Positions 10,755 through 21,296 of a stretch of 64,000 nucleotides of DNA are shown piece by piece. The stretch's first letter is position 1. Each line of letters starts with the position of its first letter. The notes below the pieces were generated by a model, which had not been told where the DNA came from, ran no database searches, and saw only the letters and a program-made list of their open reading frames with translations. The position numbers and the translations under genes were made by a program. Source of the stretch: Chrysophaeum taylorii (taxonomy: Eukaryota; Sar; Pelagophyceae; Pelagomonadales; Pelagomonadaceae). The stretch is taken from positions 62,001 through 126,000 of the forward strand of contig JAQMWT010000440.1 in NCBI GenBank assembly GCA_029834535.1, read 5' to 3'.

Positions 10755-12221
10755 TCTCCGAAGTTGCATTAAGTTAATCGACCCTTCGTTATTGTGATTA
10801 ATTAATAACATTGCAAGTTTGGTCAACAAGTTTGATCACTACTCCGCAGCGGCGCTTATGGTGCGAAAATGCTTTAAAAACGAGAGCTAGGTGCTGCAAC
10901 TATATGCAGAATCTACCGTGGCGTTACGCGCGCGGCGTGGGGACCCCCCCATGACCGCCGTAGAAAGAGATCCATCCTAAGACAGCGCGGCGATACGCGC
11001 AAGGAGACAGCGACGCGCGGCCTCGAGAGCAGATTTTCCCCACGGCTTGGCTCGTTCGAGCTCGATCCTTCCACGTCGTTCGTAGAAGCCACCCAAACCG
11101 CGACTCACCACGGTAGTGGGGTGTTGCCGTGGTCGTACGTCATTCTTCAGTAACAAGCGGACGTCGGACACCAGACTTATTATTACATGGTCTGCGCGAG
11201 ACGGATCATCCCAAAATCTCTCCGAGAGGGAGCGCGGTCTTTGATAATAATGTTACTTAGTCACAAAGCCTCCGATGATACCGCGCTGTTTTTTTCGTTT
11301 TCGCCCAAGATTTTTAGGATGCATCTTATGATTAGTTCGATGTTTATGACAGACTACAGCACACGATCCCCGGTTCGCCATCTCGTGCCTTTGGCGGATG
11401 ACGTTGTCGCATCAAACGCACGTGCCGAGAAGAGCCGCCTGAATTGCCCTCCATAAAGCAGCCCTCGATGAGATGAGGACCGACACGGCCTCGCAGAAGT
11501 GCTTCGCGCGATAGCTGGATCTTTGTCGTCGGCACGAAGGTTCCGAGAGCAGGCGTGCCTTTCAGCGTACGTAACGATATTGTCTAAGTCTCGCAGCACG
11601 CACATAAAAGCTGCAGCCTTGTAGTATCTTGCAATTTAAAGACAACGCTGTCGCGCCGTTGTTGTTGTTAACCATGTTGTTGTTGTGCGCGCCGTCTAAA
11701 AACTTGCCGCCCGTGTCGAACATCAGATGCTGCTGCAAGTCGGCCTCGCGAACACGCGCGCTGAACTTGGCACTTAAGTTATCTAGAATAAATATATGGA
11801 CTACCCTCGTGTTTGTTTGTTTGTTTGTTTGTTTGTTTGTTTGTTTTCACGCTCTGAGCTGCGACACAACGTTTTACGCCGCGATCTCTCATAGTCGTTT
11901 ACCACCTTCGTCAGGACACGCTTAGACTTGTTGTTTTCTTTCTCCGCGTCGTGGTCAACCGACGTCGGCGTGTTTAACACCACCACCACGCGACCCGAGC
12001 GACGACGAAACCCGCATCGATACCGTCCTCCTCGTCGTTCGTTTCCAAGTCGAAGGACGCTCCGGAGTCAGTCAGTCAGTCAGTCAGTCAGTCACAGCGC
12101 GACGACATGAACAGAGCCGCTGAAAGCTTGATCGCGCTGGCGGCGGCCCTTGTTTTTTTGTTGTCAGCGGACCTCATGTTTGGTCTCTCATAAGTGACCA
12201 AACTTTTTGAGGGTTTTACGG
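10755..12221 (-). mobile_element. Repeat family R, copy R1 (internally deleted)
   Basis: A copy of the dispersed repeat best seen at 55705-58293. It shares, in the same order, the AAGTTTGGTCAA-type left subterminal motif (near 10825), the GCGAAAATGCTTTAAAAACG block, the CACCCAAACCGCGACTCACC block, the peptide-bearing middle and the right-end motif AGTGACCAAACTT (near 12193). Relative to R2 and R3 it lacks about 0.6 kb after 11247 and both outermost ends. It carries two microsatellites not expanded in the other copies: (TTTG)n at about 11811-11846 and (AGTC)n at about 12065-12093. The family's coding direction appears to be minus. Confidence 0.75.
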
Positions 12222-12711
12222 CCTGGAGACTATCGACATCTCGCCGACAACTCCGGTGGTACAAGGTCGGATAAGAAAAACTCGCATTTACGAACAACCC
12301 ATTTGTCTGTCGTCGGGTTTAAAAGTCAGTCCAAAGCCGTTCTGTCTTCTGTTGGGCGACTATTGCCCAGCGATTGGACGACGGGAGAGCCGCTCGACGC
12401 CCTCATCATCAAATATCACGGGACTCGACGGCAGCATCGACTTGTACTACGCTCCCTCTCGTAATCGAGACGGATATAGACGGTGATGCCGGTGTTCGCG
12501 AGCGTGCAGAGGTGCTGAGCCGCCCGCACCTCGGTGAGCAGCCGCTCTTCGGGTCGCCGGATGGCTTGACTGGGACCTTGCTTGACCCATGACGTCCTCG
12601 ATTCGCGACTCTACCTTGATGGGTTGTGGTGGATCCTCCCGAAAACTTATTTTATTACAAAGCGCCTATCGACTGAGGGTAAGGTTCAATGTGTGGAACC
12701 TAACCCTAAGC
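12222..12711. other. Gap between R1 and the mitochondrial-type gene
   Basis: About 490 bp. Short open frames exist on both strands, but none has a recognisable domain. A minus-strand block near 12440-12520 (LANTGITVYIRLDYERE) looks protein-like and may be a scrap of a dead gene. The promoter of the next gene should lie in its last part, but no clear TATA box is seen. Confidence 0.35.
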
Positions 12712-13089
12712 ATGATGATGCTCGCTCGCGTCTGGAAGCGTGCGCCCGTCCGCGCCTTGTCGTCGTCGTCGTCGTCGTCTGTGAAGAGCTTTGACCCGTC
12801 GTTGCTCAAGGAGACGAGGAGCGTCGGGGGCGAGGACTTGCTTTACCAGGGGGAGTACCCCGACAACTGGGAGGAGCTGCTCGCGGAGGCGCGCGCGGCG
12901 TACCCGCCTCGCGCGGGGCCGCGGCGGTCGCGGCACAAGGCGCGAATGGAAGCGCGCTGGAAGTTTATTCGGAAGGAACACGCCAAAAAGAAGGTCGAAC
13001 GGATCGCGGCGCACGAGAAGCGCCTCGATCTCCGCCGGAAACGCGAAGCCGAACGCGACGGCTGGGAGGGTCCCGTCCTCGCGGCCTGA
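12712..13089 (+). CDS. Small basic protein, probably mitochondrial
   Basis: A 125-residue protein. The N-terminus MMMLARVWKRAPVRALSSSS is rich in Arg, Ser and Ala without acids, a textbook mitochondrial targeting peptide. The mature part begins near residue 25 with an acidic stretch (LYQGEYPDNWEELLAEAR), followed by a strongly basic helix (RRSRHKARMEARWKFIRKEH, then AKKKVERIAAHEKRLDLRRK) and ends GWEGPVLAA. Small, basic, helical mitochondrial proteins of this kind are often mitoribosomal subunits or assembly factors, but I do not recognise the family. The first of three consecutive ATGs is chosen. The frame also has an ATG at 12589, which would add 41 residues unlike a targeting signal. The T-rich stretch after the stop may serve 3'-end formation. 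Confidence 0.65.
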   Translation: MMMLARVWKRAPVRALSSSSSSSVKSFDPSLLKETRSVGGEDLLYQGEYPDNWEELLAEARAAYPPRAGPRRSRHKARMEARWKFIRKEHAKKKVERIAAHEKRLDLRRKREAERDGWEGPVLAA

Positions 13090-14224
13090 ACTTTTCACTT
13101 TACTTTACTTTACTTTTTTTGTGTGGAATCCGAGATGCGGCGGGTATAGTCGCCGCAAGATTCGTGTTTTCTACGACGAGGGAGACAACCCAGGTCGTAC
13201 ACTAGACTGCGATAATGTATAGGAGGAGGCTGTGCGGCTGTTCGCCATCAAAAATTTGTGGTTGCAGCTCGCGGAACCACCAGGCACTGGCGTCTCTACT
13301 GACGGCCAGACGGGACCTAGTCAATTCATTGTCTCACGCGCGTCGAGAACGAGAACTTGGTCTCATCCTCGGCGCAATTTTTTATTCGCTTGGTGTCGCC
13401 ATCACGAACTTTTATTTATTCTTCGCGCGCCAAAAAAGACGCTCCGTAGCGCCAACCTTGACCTCCACCTTATCTCCTTGCGAAAGTAAAGTTTACGCCA
13501 GCCAGGAAAGCGCGTGTCGCTCCGTCGTCTTGCGCCACCTCACTTCGAAACCAAGGGACCTAATCGTGGCCGATGATCAAAACACGAGAGTCTATAGTTT
13601 TTTATGATATGAATCCAGACCGTGCTTGGTTAGACGAGTCGTTGACGGGTGCAGCGTATTCTACAATGCAGCAGCAGCAGCAGTGGTATAGAGTCATCAT
13701 CACGGAAGAAGCATCATCCCGCCTCTGAGACCGTGTGAGTCTAGCAGATATAGGAGTTCACAAGGAACAAAAGTTATAGTTCCTTTAGCCTCAGCACAAG
13801 ACAGACGACACGCACAACTATTTAATAACATAGAAGTAGTCCTGGAGGAGAGGAAACGCTAGACCATGATGATGATGAGCGCGAGCACAAGTCAGAGGAC
13901 GATTATCATTATTATTATTATTATTATTGATTTGGTGAAAAGGGAATAAAGAAGGGAATAAGGAAAAAAGATGTCGTTCTCAACGGGCGGCCGATTTCCC
14001 TGGAAATTCGGGGAAGAGCAATACAAAACCCCGGTACTACTACCTACTTGAGAATCCAGGTGGAGATGCCAGGGCGACTGACTGACATCTCAAGAAGTTC
14101 AAGGCAAGAGGGAGGGTAAGAAGTGGAGGGAAGGGCGTTACCGCCACGCCTGCACTTTCCGTGCACATCCCTCATGTCCCCACTACGAAGATAAGATCCC
14201 CCCGTCAGTCGTCTTGGGGGGGGG
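13090..14224. other. Intergenic region with simple repeats
   Basis: About 1.1 kb before the second ankyrin gene. It holds a CAG run (about 13666-13683), an ATT run (about 13905-13929), GAT/ATG runs near 13865-13880 and a G run just before 14227. Open frames at 13215-13607 exist, but they are compositionally unconvincing. No RNA gene is seen. Confidence 0.4.
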
Positions 14225-14232
14225 GGTAAGGG
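14225..14232 (+). promoter_or_regulatory. Octamer GGTAAGGG upstream of ankyrin gene 2
   Basis: The same GGTAAGGG as before ankyrin gene 1, here 42 bp before the ATG. It directly follows a G run, and a second GGTAGA-type motif follows within 30 bp in both genes. It may be a promoter element or a leader-intron donor; neither is proven. Confidence 0.3.
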
Positions 14233-14266
14233 GTAGATTCTCGCTCAAGAGGGTAGAACTAGCCAC

Positions 14267-15673
14267 ATGTTGAAGGCCGCGTGCTTGGCTGGCGACGTCG
14301 GTGCCGTCCGGCTGCTCCTCGATTCATCATCATCTTCTTCCGACGTCGTGAACGAGGTCCTTGATGATAACGGTCTCTCGCCCCTCTTGGCGGCGAGCAT
14401 CGGGGGCCACCTCTGTCTCGCCGGGCTCTTGGTGTCGCGCGGTGCCAACGTGAACCAAACCTCGAACGATAGTTGTTCGGCGCTGTATACCGCGAGCGCT
14501 CTCGACCACGTCGAGGTCGCAAGCCTGCTGCTCGACCATGGCGCCGACCTCCACCAGCTAGACAAAAACGGTTTATCGGCGCTCCACGTCGCGTGCCAGT
14601 TCGGCCGGTTGGACGCCGCGCGTCTCTTGGTCTCGCGCGGCGCAGACGTCAAGCTGAAATGCAACCACGGTGCCTCGGCTCTTTACACCGCGTGCGGTAA
14701 CGGTGACGCGTCTGTCGTTCGCCTTCTACTCGAGAAGACTGGCTCTGACGTAAACGACGCCTGCGACGACGGTTCGTCTCCGCTCTGCGCGGCCAGCCAG
14801 GACGGGTGGGTCGCCGTCGTCCGATTGTTACTTTCGCACGGCGCCGACGCCAACCAGGTCGGTGCTATGGGGCGGTCGGCGCTCTACGTGGCGAGCGATA
14901 GGGGCCACGTCGAAGTGGTTCGGGAGTTGCTCTCGCGCGGAGCAGACGTCGACTTTAAAGAGGACGGCAACGGCAACTCGCCGCTACACCCTGCTAGCTA
15001 TCGCGGTCACGTCGAAGTGGTTCGATTATTGCTCGAGGAGGAGACAACAAGTGTCGATTCGACCAACAACAGTGGTGCAACGCCGCTTTCTATGGCCTGC
15101 ATCAAAGGTCACGTTTCCATCGCCCGACTCTTGGTGAAACGCGGCGCCGACGTCAATCATCTCGCTCCTAACGACCAGTCGCCCCTGCATTTCGCTAGCG
15201 GCAATGGTCATGCCGCCGTGGTTCGGTTATTGCTTGGGTATGGTGCCGACATCAACCAGACTGAACAGAGCGGTGGCTCGGCGCTCTGCTTCGCGTGCAA
15301 GAAAGGCTTTTTTTCGGTTGTCCGACTCTTGCTCGAACGCGGCGCTGACGTCAATCATCTCGCTCTTAACGACCAGTCGCCCCTGCATTTTGCTAGCGGC
15401 AATGGTCATGTCGACGTGGTTCGGTTATTGGTTAGGTACGGTGCCGACGCTCGTCGCGTAGACGCGGAGGGCACGACGCCCCTCGCCGCGGCGCGACACC
15501 GTGGCCATCGAGGTGTCGTTGCCGTACTGACCCGATCTCCTCTCGACGAGCTCCTTTTCAGAGATAATAATGATTTTCAGGTTTTGTTTCGGGAAGAAAG
15601 CCGAACCTCCAACGAATGTCCGCGATGCAGCAGTCGACGACGAATGAACTCTATACTCTACTCCAGGGGGTGA
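14267..15673 (+). CDS. Ankyrin-repeat protein with CPRC tail (paralogue 2)
   Basis: A 468-residue protein of about 13 ankyrin repeats, with consensus G-x-S-(P/A)-L-x-x-A-S-x-x-G-H-V-x-V-V-R-L-L-L-x-x-G-A-D. It opens with MLKAACLAGDVGAVR, identical to ankyrin gene 1, and closes with a non-repeat tail holding EESRT then CPRCSS, matching the EPRT...CPRCCS tail of the paralogue. Conservation of both ends while the repeats diverge suggests that the ends have a fixed role, for instance a terminal cap and a zinc or partner contact. Repeats near residues 293-327 and 359-393 are almost identical even at DNA level (15143-15248 and 15341-15446). There is no signal or membrane segment. It probably mediates protein binding; the partner is unknown. 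The frame is intact, and a Copia element begins 175 bp after the stop. Confidence 0.9.
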   Translation: MLKAACLAGDVGAVRLLLDSSSSSSDVVNEVLDDNGLSPLLAASIGGHLCLAGLLVSRGANVNQTSNDSCSALYTASALDHVEVASLLLDHGADLHQLDKNGLSALHVACQFGRLDAARLLVSRGADVKLKCNHGASALYTACGNGDASVVRLLLEKTGSDVNDACDDGSSPLCAASQDGWVAVVRLLLSHGADANQVGAMGRSALYVASDRGHVEVVRELLSRGADVDFKEDGNGNSPLHPASYRGHVEVVRLLLEEETTSVDSTNNSGATPLSMACIKGHVSIARLLVKRGADVNHLAPNDQSPLHFASGNGHAAVVRLLLGYGADINQTEQSGGSALCFACKKGFFSVVRLLLERGADVNHLALNDQSPLHFASGNGHVDVVRLLVRYGADARRVDAEGTTPLAAARHRGHRGVVAVLTRSPLDELLFRDNNDFQVLFREESRTSNECPRCSSRRRMNSILYSRG

Positions 15674-15847
15674 GTGAATGCGTGTGCGAACCTTCAAAAA
15701 AAAAACTTTGACGGCTCGAAAAAAAGATGGCAGCCTTGACTTGGGGTTGGGACGCCTGTCTGGAAGCGCGCGCGCGCTCTTGCGGTCTTGGTTGAGAGTG
15801 GGTGTAAGCACGATTGATTGATTATATAGGGGTGACGGCACTAAGGC

Positions 15848-15950
15848 GGAGGAAGCTATGACACACTTACCCCTGCACCACGTATCCAGTATCCCTACGT
15901 CATTCCCTTTTATCGTCGCTAGTCTAACGCCCCATTCCAGTTGTGTAACA
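15848..15950 (+). repeat. 5' LTR of Copia 1
   Basis: 103 bp, matching 21109-21204 almost throughout and ending GTAACA before TGG. It is preceded by AAGGC, repeated after the 3' LTR. Confidence 0.88.
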
Positions 15951-18900
15951 TGGCGGCCGTGTTTGTTCGTTCCGATCGTCGAACCTGTGCTTGACTTCAC
16001 GTCGACGACTCTTCTTCTTCTTCGGCTTCAGTAGTTCATCGCCACGTGTTCGGTTCGTTATCGTTTATCACGTCCTCGATCGAAATTAAAGATAGCAAGC
16101 TTTCGCAAAAACTTGATGCCTTCAGCGGTGAGCGACATTTTTTTTTTCCCACCCATGGCCACGTCGTCTCGCGAGCGTGATCATCTCGACCAAAGATCCT
16201 TAGACTAGCATCTCATCATCTCGCTGCTCTGAAGAAGAATTTCAAAGCATCTCGCTGCTCTGAAGAAGAATGAATTTCGCGTCAAGCAACAACGTTGATA
16301 TCCATGAAAACCGCGACATGAACTTCACGCGACTTTACAAGCGCATTACCGATGTTTACATGGGCCATGGAGATCGTGTCGCTCAGTCTGCAATTGCTTC
16401 CTTGCATTCCTTGGTATGCAACAATATCGATGAACTTGAGTCTTTTCTTAACAAGTTGATCACTGGTGTTCAAGTTGCTCGGCATCATCAAGATTTCCCT
16501 GACACTCTTGCAATTGCTTCAGACGAAAGAAAATCCCCGACTCGATCTTGTCTAAGGATCTCATTGCACACTTGACCCTAAACTGCGCACATATGACGGT
16601 TTCGTTGATCGCCTCAACAGTAAAGTTTTCGATTATCTTCAGACCAAGTCTGCGCGTGTCCATGCTACGCTCCGTGAAAGTCCCCGCCATCGTGAACGTT
16701 GCGACTTTTGCGGTCGTACCAACCATCATCCTTCTGATAAATGCCATCATCGTCTCAACGCTTTGCGCTCCCAACAACGTTCTAGCCCTCGCCCATCTTT
16801 TCGCCCATCTTTCCGTTCCCGTGGATCTTTCCATCGCAAGCGCCCACGCCCTACTGACCTTTGTCACTTTAGTGGTATTCCTGGCCATCACCAGAAGGAC
16901 TGTCGTAAGCGCCAGCGCTATTTGCTCTCACAAGCCGCCGCCCGCCCTCGCCCTCGGCCCCAATACCCACCTCGATCCCATCCCCACTACCCACCTCGAC
17001 TCAATCCCCAATACCCACTTCGACCCCATCCACCATTCTACTAAAACTATCTTTCCGCCCCCATCCCACTCTTGCCCCCATCTCAACCCTCTCCGCCGCT
17101 TCTTGCGTTGCCACCCTCCACCACACCCTCTGTCCCATCTTCCACCGCCATCTCCCCTCCTGACCCATCTCTTTCTGCACCCACCTATCCGTCTTTCAAT
17201 TACCATCTTCTTTCTATCTCCATTCATCAAGTCCTTTCCTCTACCAATGCCCTTACCGCTCTGCTCACCGCTCGTGAGCGCGACTACCTTCACAGCACCA
17301 ACCTTCGCCTCGTCGTCTACGGTACCGGCGCAAACGTCAATCTCTTCAATTCTCCTGCTGGTTTCACTGACCTTGACAATACTCAGCATCACTCCATCAC
17401 TTCTGCACTCGGCACTGGCTTGGTTTCCGGTTCCGGCACTGCTCACTTAACGTTCCCTTCCATTGATCCTCTCGACAATCGTGGTCTTCCTTCTCCTGCG
17501 CCCACTCTTTTCCGCCCCTCATGGTATCCATGTCGCGTTCCCGCATACCCTAATTTCTCCTGGCCTTGGTGACAAACGGATTCTTTCGGATCATGCCCTT
17601 GAGCAAGCTGGTTACGATTGTCATACGATTCAGGATGTTGGCCCTACTCAACCGCAACGCATTTTACGCCACCGTCAAACGCATCACGTTATCCCCCTGC
17701 TTCGTCGCTGTGGTCTTCTTTTGATCGTCTGTTGGATCGGCAATACGACTGCTGCGCCCTACGCGGACTTCGTTTCACCTTTTGTGGCATTTTCTTCTAG
17801 CCCTCTGTCTCAACGCACTCAACTTACCTTCGACCTTTGGCATGCTCGTCTTGGTCACACTATAGTCCCTCTTATATCCGACGTTTGTCATCTCTCGCTG
17901 TTGGCGCACCGCTTTTCCCGAGCTCCGTGTCTCTTTCTTTTTGTCCTGCTTGTGCTCTAGGTAAAATGCATGCTGTGCATGTTGGCCAACGTAAAGCACA
18001 TGCCTCCACTTCCACCTCGCTTCCTGCCTCCGAGCCTTTGTCTCGTCCACGTGCCGTTGCGCCCTATCTTATTATCCACGCCGATCTCATGTTCACCGGC
18101 GTGCCTTCCTTCATTTATCAAGACCGAGCGATCCTCACGTTTGTCGATGATCATACGCGCCGCCGCACACGGTACTTCGCTCCACGACACGATGCACTTA
18201 CGAACGCTCGTCAACTCGAACTTTTTCTGTCTACCGTGGTTCGCCCATTTGGATATCGCATTGCCCTCATCTACACCGATCGTGACCGCTCTCTTATGGG
18301 CCAATTCGAAACCTTCTGTCTGGGCAACAACATCGCTCTTAAACGCGCTCCTGCAGCTCAGTCCAAAACTTCACAGGCGCACGCTTTTTCCGGTGTTGTG
18401 GAACGCTCTCATCGCGCAACTGCTGATATTACTCGCACTCTTTCGGTACATGCGCACCGTCCACCTGATTTTTGGCGTTGGGCCATGGAAACGGCTGACT
18501 TCATCTCTGAGCGTATGCCAAATGCCTCTAATCCTGGATATATGACGCCACATGAAATGCTACATGAAACTTTCCCACGTGTCGATTTTCTTCGTGTTTG
18601 GGGCTGTCCAGCAGCAATTCTCACTGGCGACAAACGGCCTACCAAAGCTATAACCGGTATCTTCATTGGGTATCCCTCTGCAGGCCCTGGATATCAAATA
18701 TTGCTTCAACGCCCCACAGGTCCTGTCATCCACACCTCGATTGATGTTGTTTTTGACGAAAATTTCGCTCTGCGTAAGTCACTGTCCTCTCAACCCCTTC
18801 CTCCGTCTCTAGTGGATTCTCGTTTTCCTGACTTATTTTATTACGACGCTCGTTTATTTTCAGCCGTGGCCCCCTTGTCTTCTGTTTTTGATGCTCCGGA

Positions 18901-21108
18901 GCCGGCCTTATCGGGACTGATCACCCCTGAAACAATATCTCAACCGTCACTGGACAATACACAACCGTTACCGGACAATACAAAACGTGCACCATTACGT
19001 CGCGCCAGACGGGGCCGACCGCACAAAGTCGACCAACGCGCGTTACAACAACCAACAAACTTTTATACGGGCGATTCTGTTTCCTCCTGTCACGATGTTG
19101 ATTCCGTTTCCTCTGTCGCTTCTGTTTCCTCCTGTAACTCTTTGTATGTCTCTTATGTTAGCTTTCGTTTATTAGTTCATATGTCTTCCTTCCCCTTTGT
19201 TTAGCTAACACCCTTGTTGATCCCCATGCACACGTTTATTACTCTGCTTCCGAGGAAATCTCTCAGTATTCAGACCTTGACGAAACTACTATTACTTCCA
19301 CCCATTTACGTGAAGCTTTAGCTCTGACCAATCCTGAGCGTCCTGGCTGGTTGCATAGCTCTCTTGGTCAGCTTGGTTGCTGGGATGTTGTTTGCCTTCC
19401 TTCGACTTTTTCTGGCAACATTCGTACCCTCAAGTGGATCCTCCGTGAGAAGTATGACTCTGGCCGCTTCAAATCGCACAAAGCTCGCCTCGTTGTCCGC
19501 GGTTACACCCAGGTTCACGGCGTTGATTATCACGACACCTACTCGCCGGTTGCTAACATCGCCACAATACGTGTCTTTCTAACCTTTGTTGCTGTTCATG
19601 ACTGGGATTTGCACAAGTTGGACGTCAGCTCCGCTTTTATCCAAGCTCCCATTGACGAAGACATCTATGTCTGGCCACCCGAAGGCTATGCTCCTCGCCA
19701 ACCCACCGATGGTTCCAAGATCGTTTACAAGCTCCGTCGCTCTTGGTATGGTTGCAAACAAGCTTGTCGTAATTGGTGGCTTTATTTGGAACGCTTCCTT
19801 GTCAATGATTGTGGCTTCGTCCGCGGATCTGGTGACACTTGCCATTACAAGCTCGTGCTTAATTCTACCGTTGTCCTCCGTCTCGTTCTTGTCGTTGATG
19901 ATCTTCTTGTGGCGCACCCTCGTCATTGCCATGGCCATTACCAAGCCTTCTTCCTCCGTTTCCGAACCTTCACTGACGTCAACGAGCTTGATCTCACCAC
20001 TTACGTTGGTCTTCGCATTACGCGTGACCGCCCTCGACGCACGCTCACTCTTGATCAACCCCATGCTATCCGTGAAATCCTTACCGAACATCGCTTTATC
20101 AACAGTAAACCCGAACTGACTCCCGCTCCCAAAGGTCTTCATCTTTCTGCGGCTGATTGTCCTGCTCCTGGTTCTCCAGATCACATCTTCATGGCGCGCA
20201 TCCCTTTTCGTCGTATTGTTGGCTGTGTCCTATTTATTTCCATTATGACTCGCCCTGATATCACTTGGTCCGTCAATCAGTGTGCGCGTTTTTTACACAA
20301 TCCTGGTAAACCCCACTGGAACGCTTTATCCCACATTCTGCGTTATCTCAACGGTTCTCAGGATCTTGCCCTTATTCTTGGTCGCGATTCTACCCTTCGT
20401 CTCTGTGGTTATTCCGACTCCAGCTGGGCCGACGACCCTGATGACCGCCACTCCACTACTGGTTTTTGTTTTCTCCTTGCTGGCTCTATGATAGCCTACT
20501 GCTCCCGCTCGCAGTACCTCCTCGCCCGCTCTTCTTTTGAAGCTGAATTGCTCGCTCTTTACGCTGCTACTGCTGAGCTCTCTTGGCTTCTCAAACTTTT
20601 TTATGACTTTGATCTCCCTCGTCACACGGTCCCAATGTATGTCGATAATAGCACCACCGTCACCCAAGTCCGTCTCCAATGTCTCACGCGGCGCACCCGC
20701 CATATTGATATTCGCGTTTACAGCACCGCCGACTATCATCGCAACCACATCATTGATCTCCAACACATTACTCGCCTTGACAACCTTAGCGATATTTTCA
20801 CCCGCAGTACGGAAGCTCCTTCCTTCCTCCGGCTTCGTGCTCGTCACCTCACCTCGTGACTTCGCCCTGATCTCTCCTGTTTCTTTCTGCCACAATGCCT
20901 CTATTGACGTCTTTAAAATGCAACTATTGACGTCTTTAAATGTCGACTGCTAAGAGGGGGGTGTGTGTGGGGAGCATGAAGGATGTGGGTGGGTTTGTGG
21001 GGTACTATTGTCAAGTATGTGTAGTATTGACGTCTTCCTCAAAGCTTCTCCTCTGTGAGCGTCTCACTTACCCCTTTTTCCTTCTTCCTTTTTCTTTTCC
21101 AGCACCTG

Positions 21109-21204
21109 TGTGAGGAAGCTATGACACTTACCCCTGCACCACGTATCTAGTATCCCTACGTCATTCCCTTATCGCTAGTCTAACGCCCCATTCCAGTTGT
21201 AACA
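21109..21204 (+). repeat. 3' LTR of Copia 1
   Basis: 96 bp, TGTGAGGAAGC to TTGTAACA, followed by AAGGC. A pyrimidine-rich segment with TTTTCCAGCACC lies just inside it. The same segment precedes the 3' LTR of Copia 2. Confidence 0.88.
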
Positions 21205-21296
21205 AAGGCGCGAGCCTAAATGCCCGGGCGCCGCCAGGGACCCGGCGGGCGGCCGGGTGGTGCACTGAAGAGGCTATTATGATGCCCGCCTACAGT

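Larger units (their letters stand above)
15848..21204 (+). mobile_element. Copia-type LTR retrotransposon 1 (fossil)
   Basis: A full-length Ty1/Copia element bounded by very short LTRs (15848-15950 and 21109-21204) and a 5-bp target duplication AAGGC (15843-15847 and 21205-21209). TGG directly after the 5' LTR fits a tRNA primer-binding site. The parts come in Copia order: gag with two zinc-knuckle-like segments (about 16080-17050), protease region (about 17300), pre-integrase and integrase (about 17830-18750), reverse transcriptase (about 19420-20100, with KARLVVRGYTQ and VVDDLL) and RNase H (about 20450-20860). The LTRs differ by only one substitution and a few short indels, so insertion is fairly recent. 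The coding part is nevertheless broken, with roughly half a dozen breaks or more. It is the reference copy for elements 2 and 3. Confidence 0.92.

Noticed and set aside
12690-12712. CCTAACCCTAA as telomere repeat
   Set aside because: Only about one and a half units just before an ATG. Chance.
21205-21296. GC-rich inverted motif (GGGCGCCGCCAGGGACCCGGCGGGC region) as an RNA gene
   Set aside because: It can fold but lacks polymerase III boxes or a known RNA signature. It is the short gap between Copia 1 and R2.
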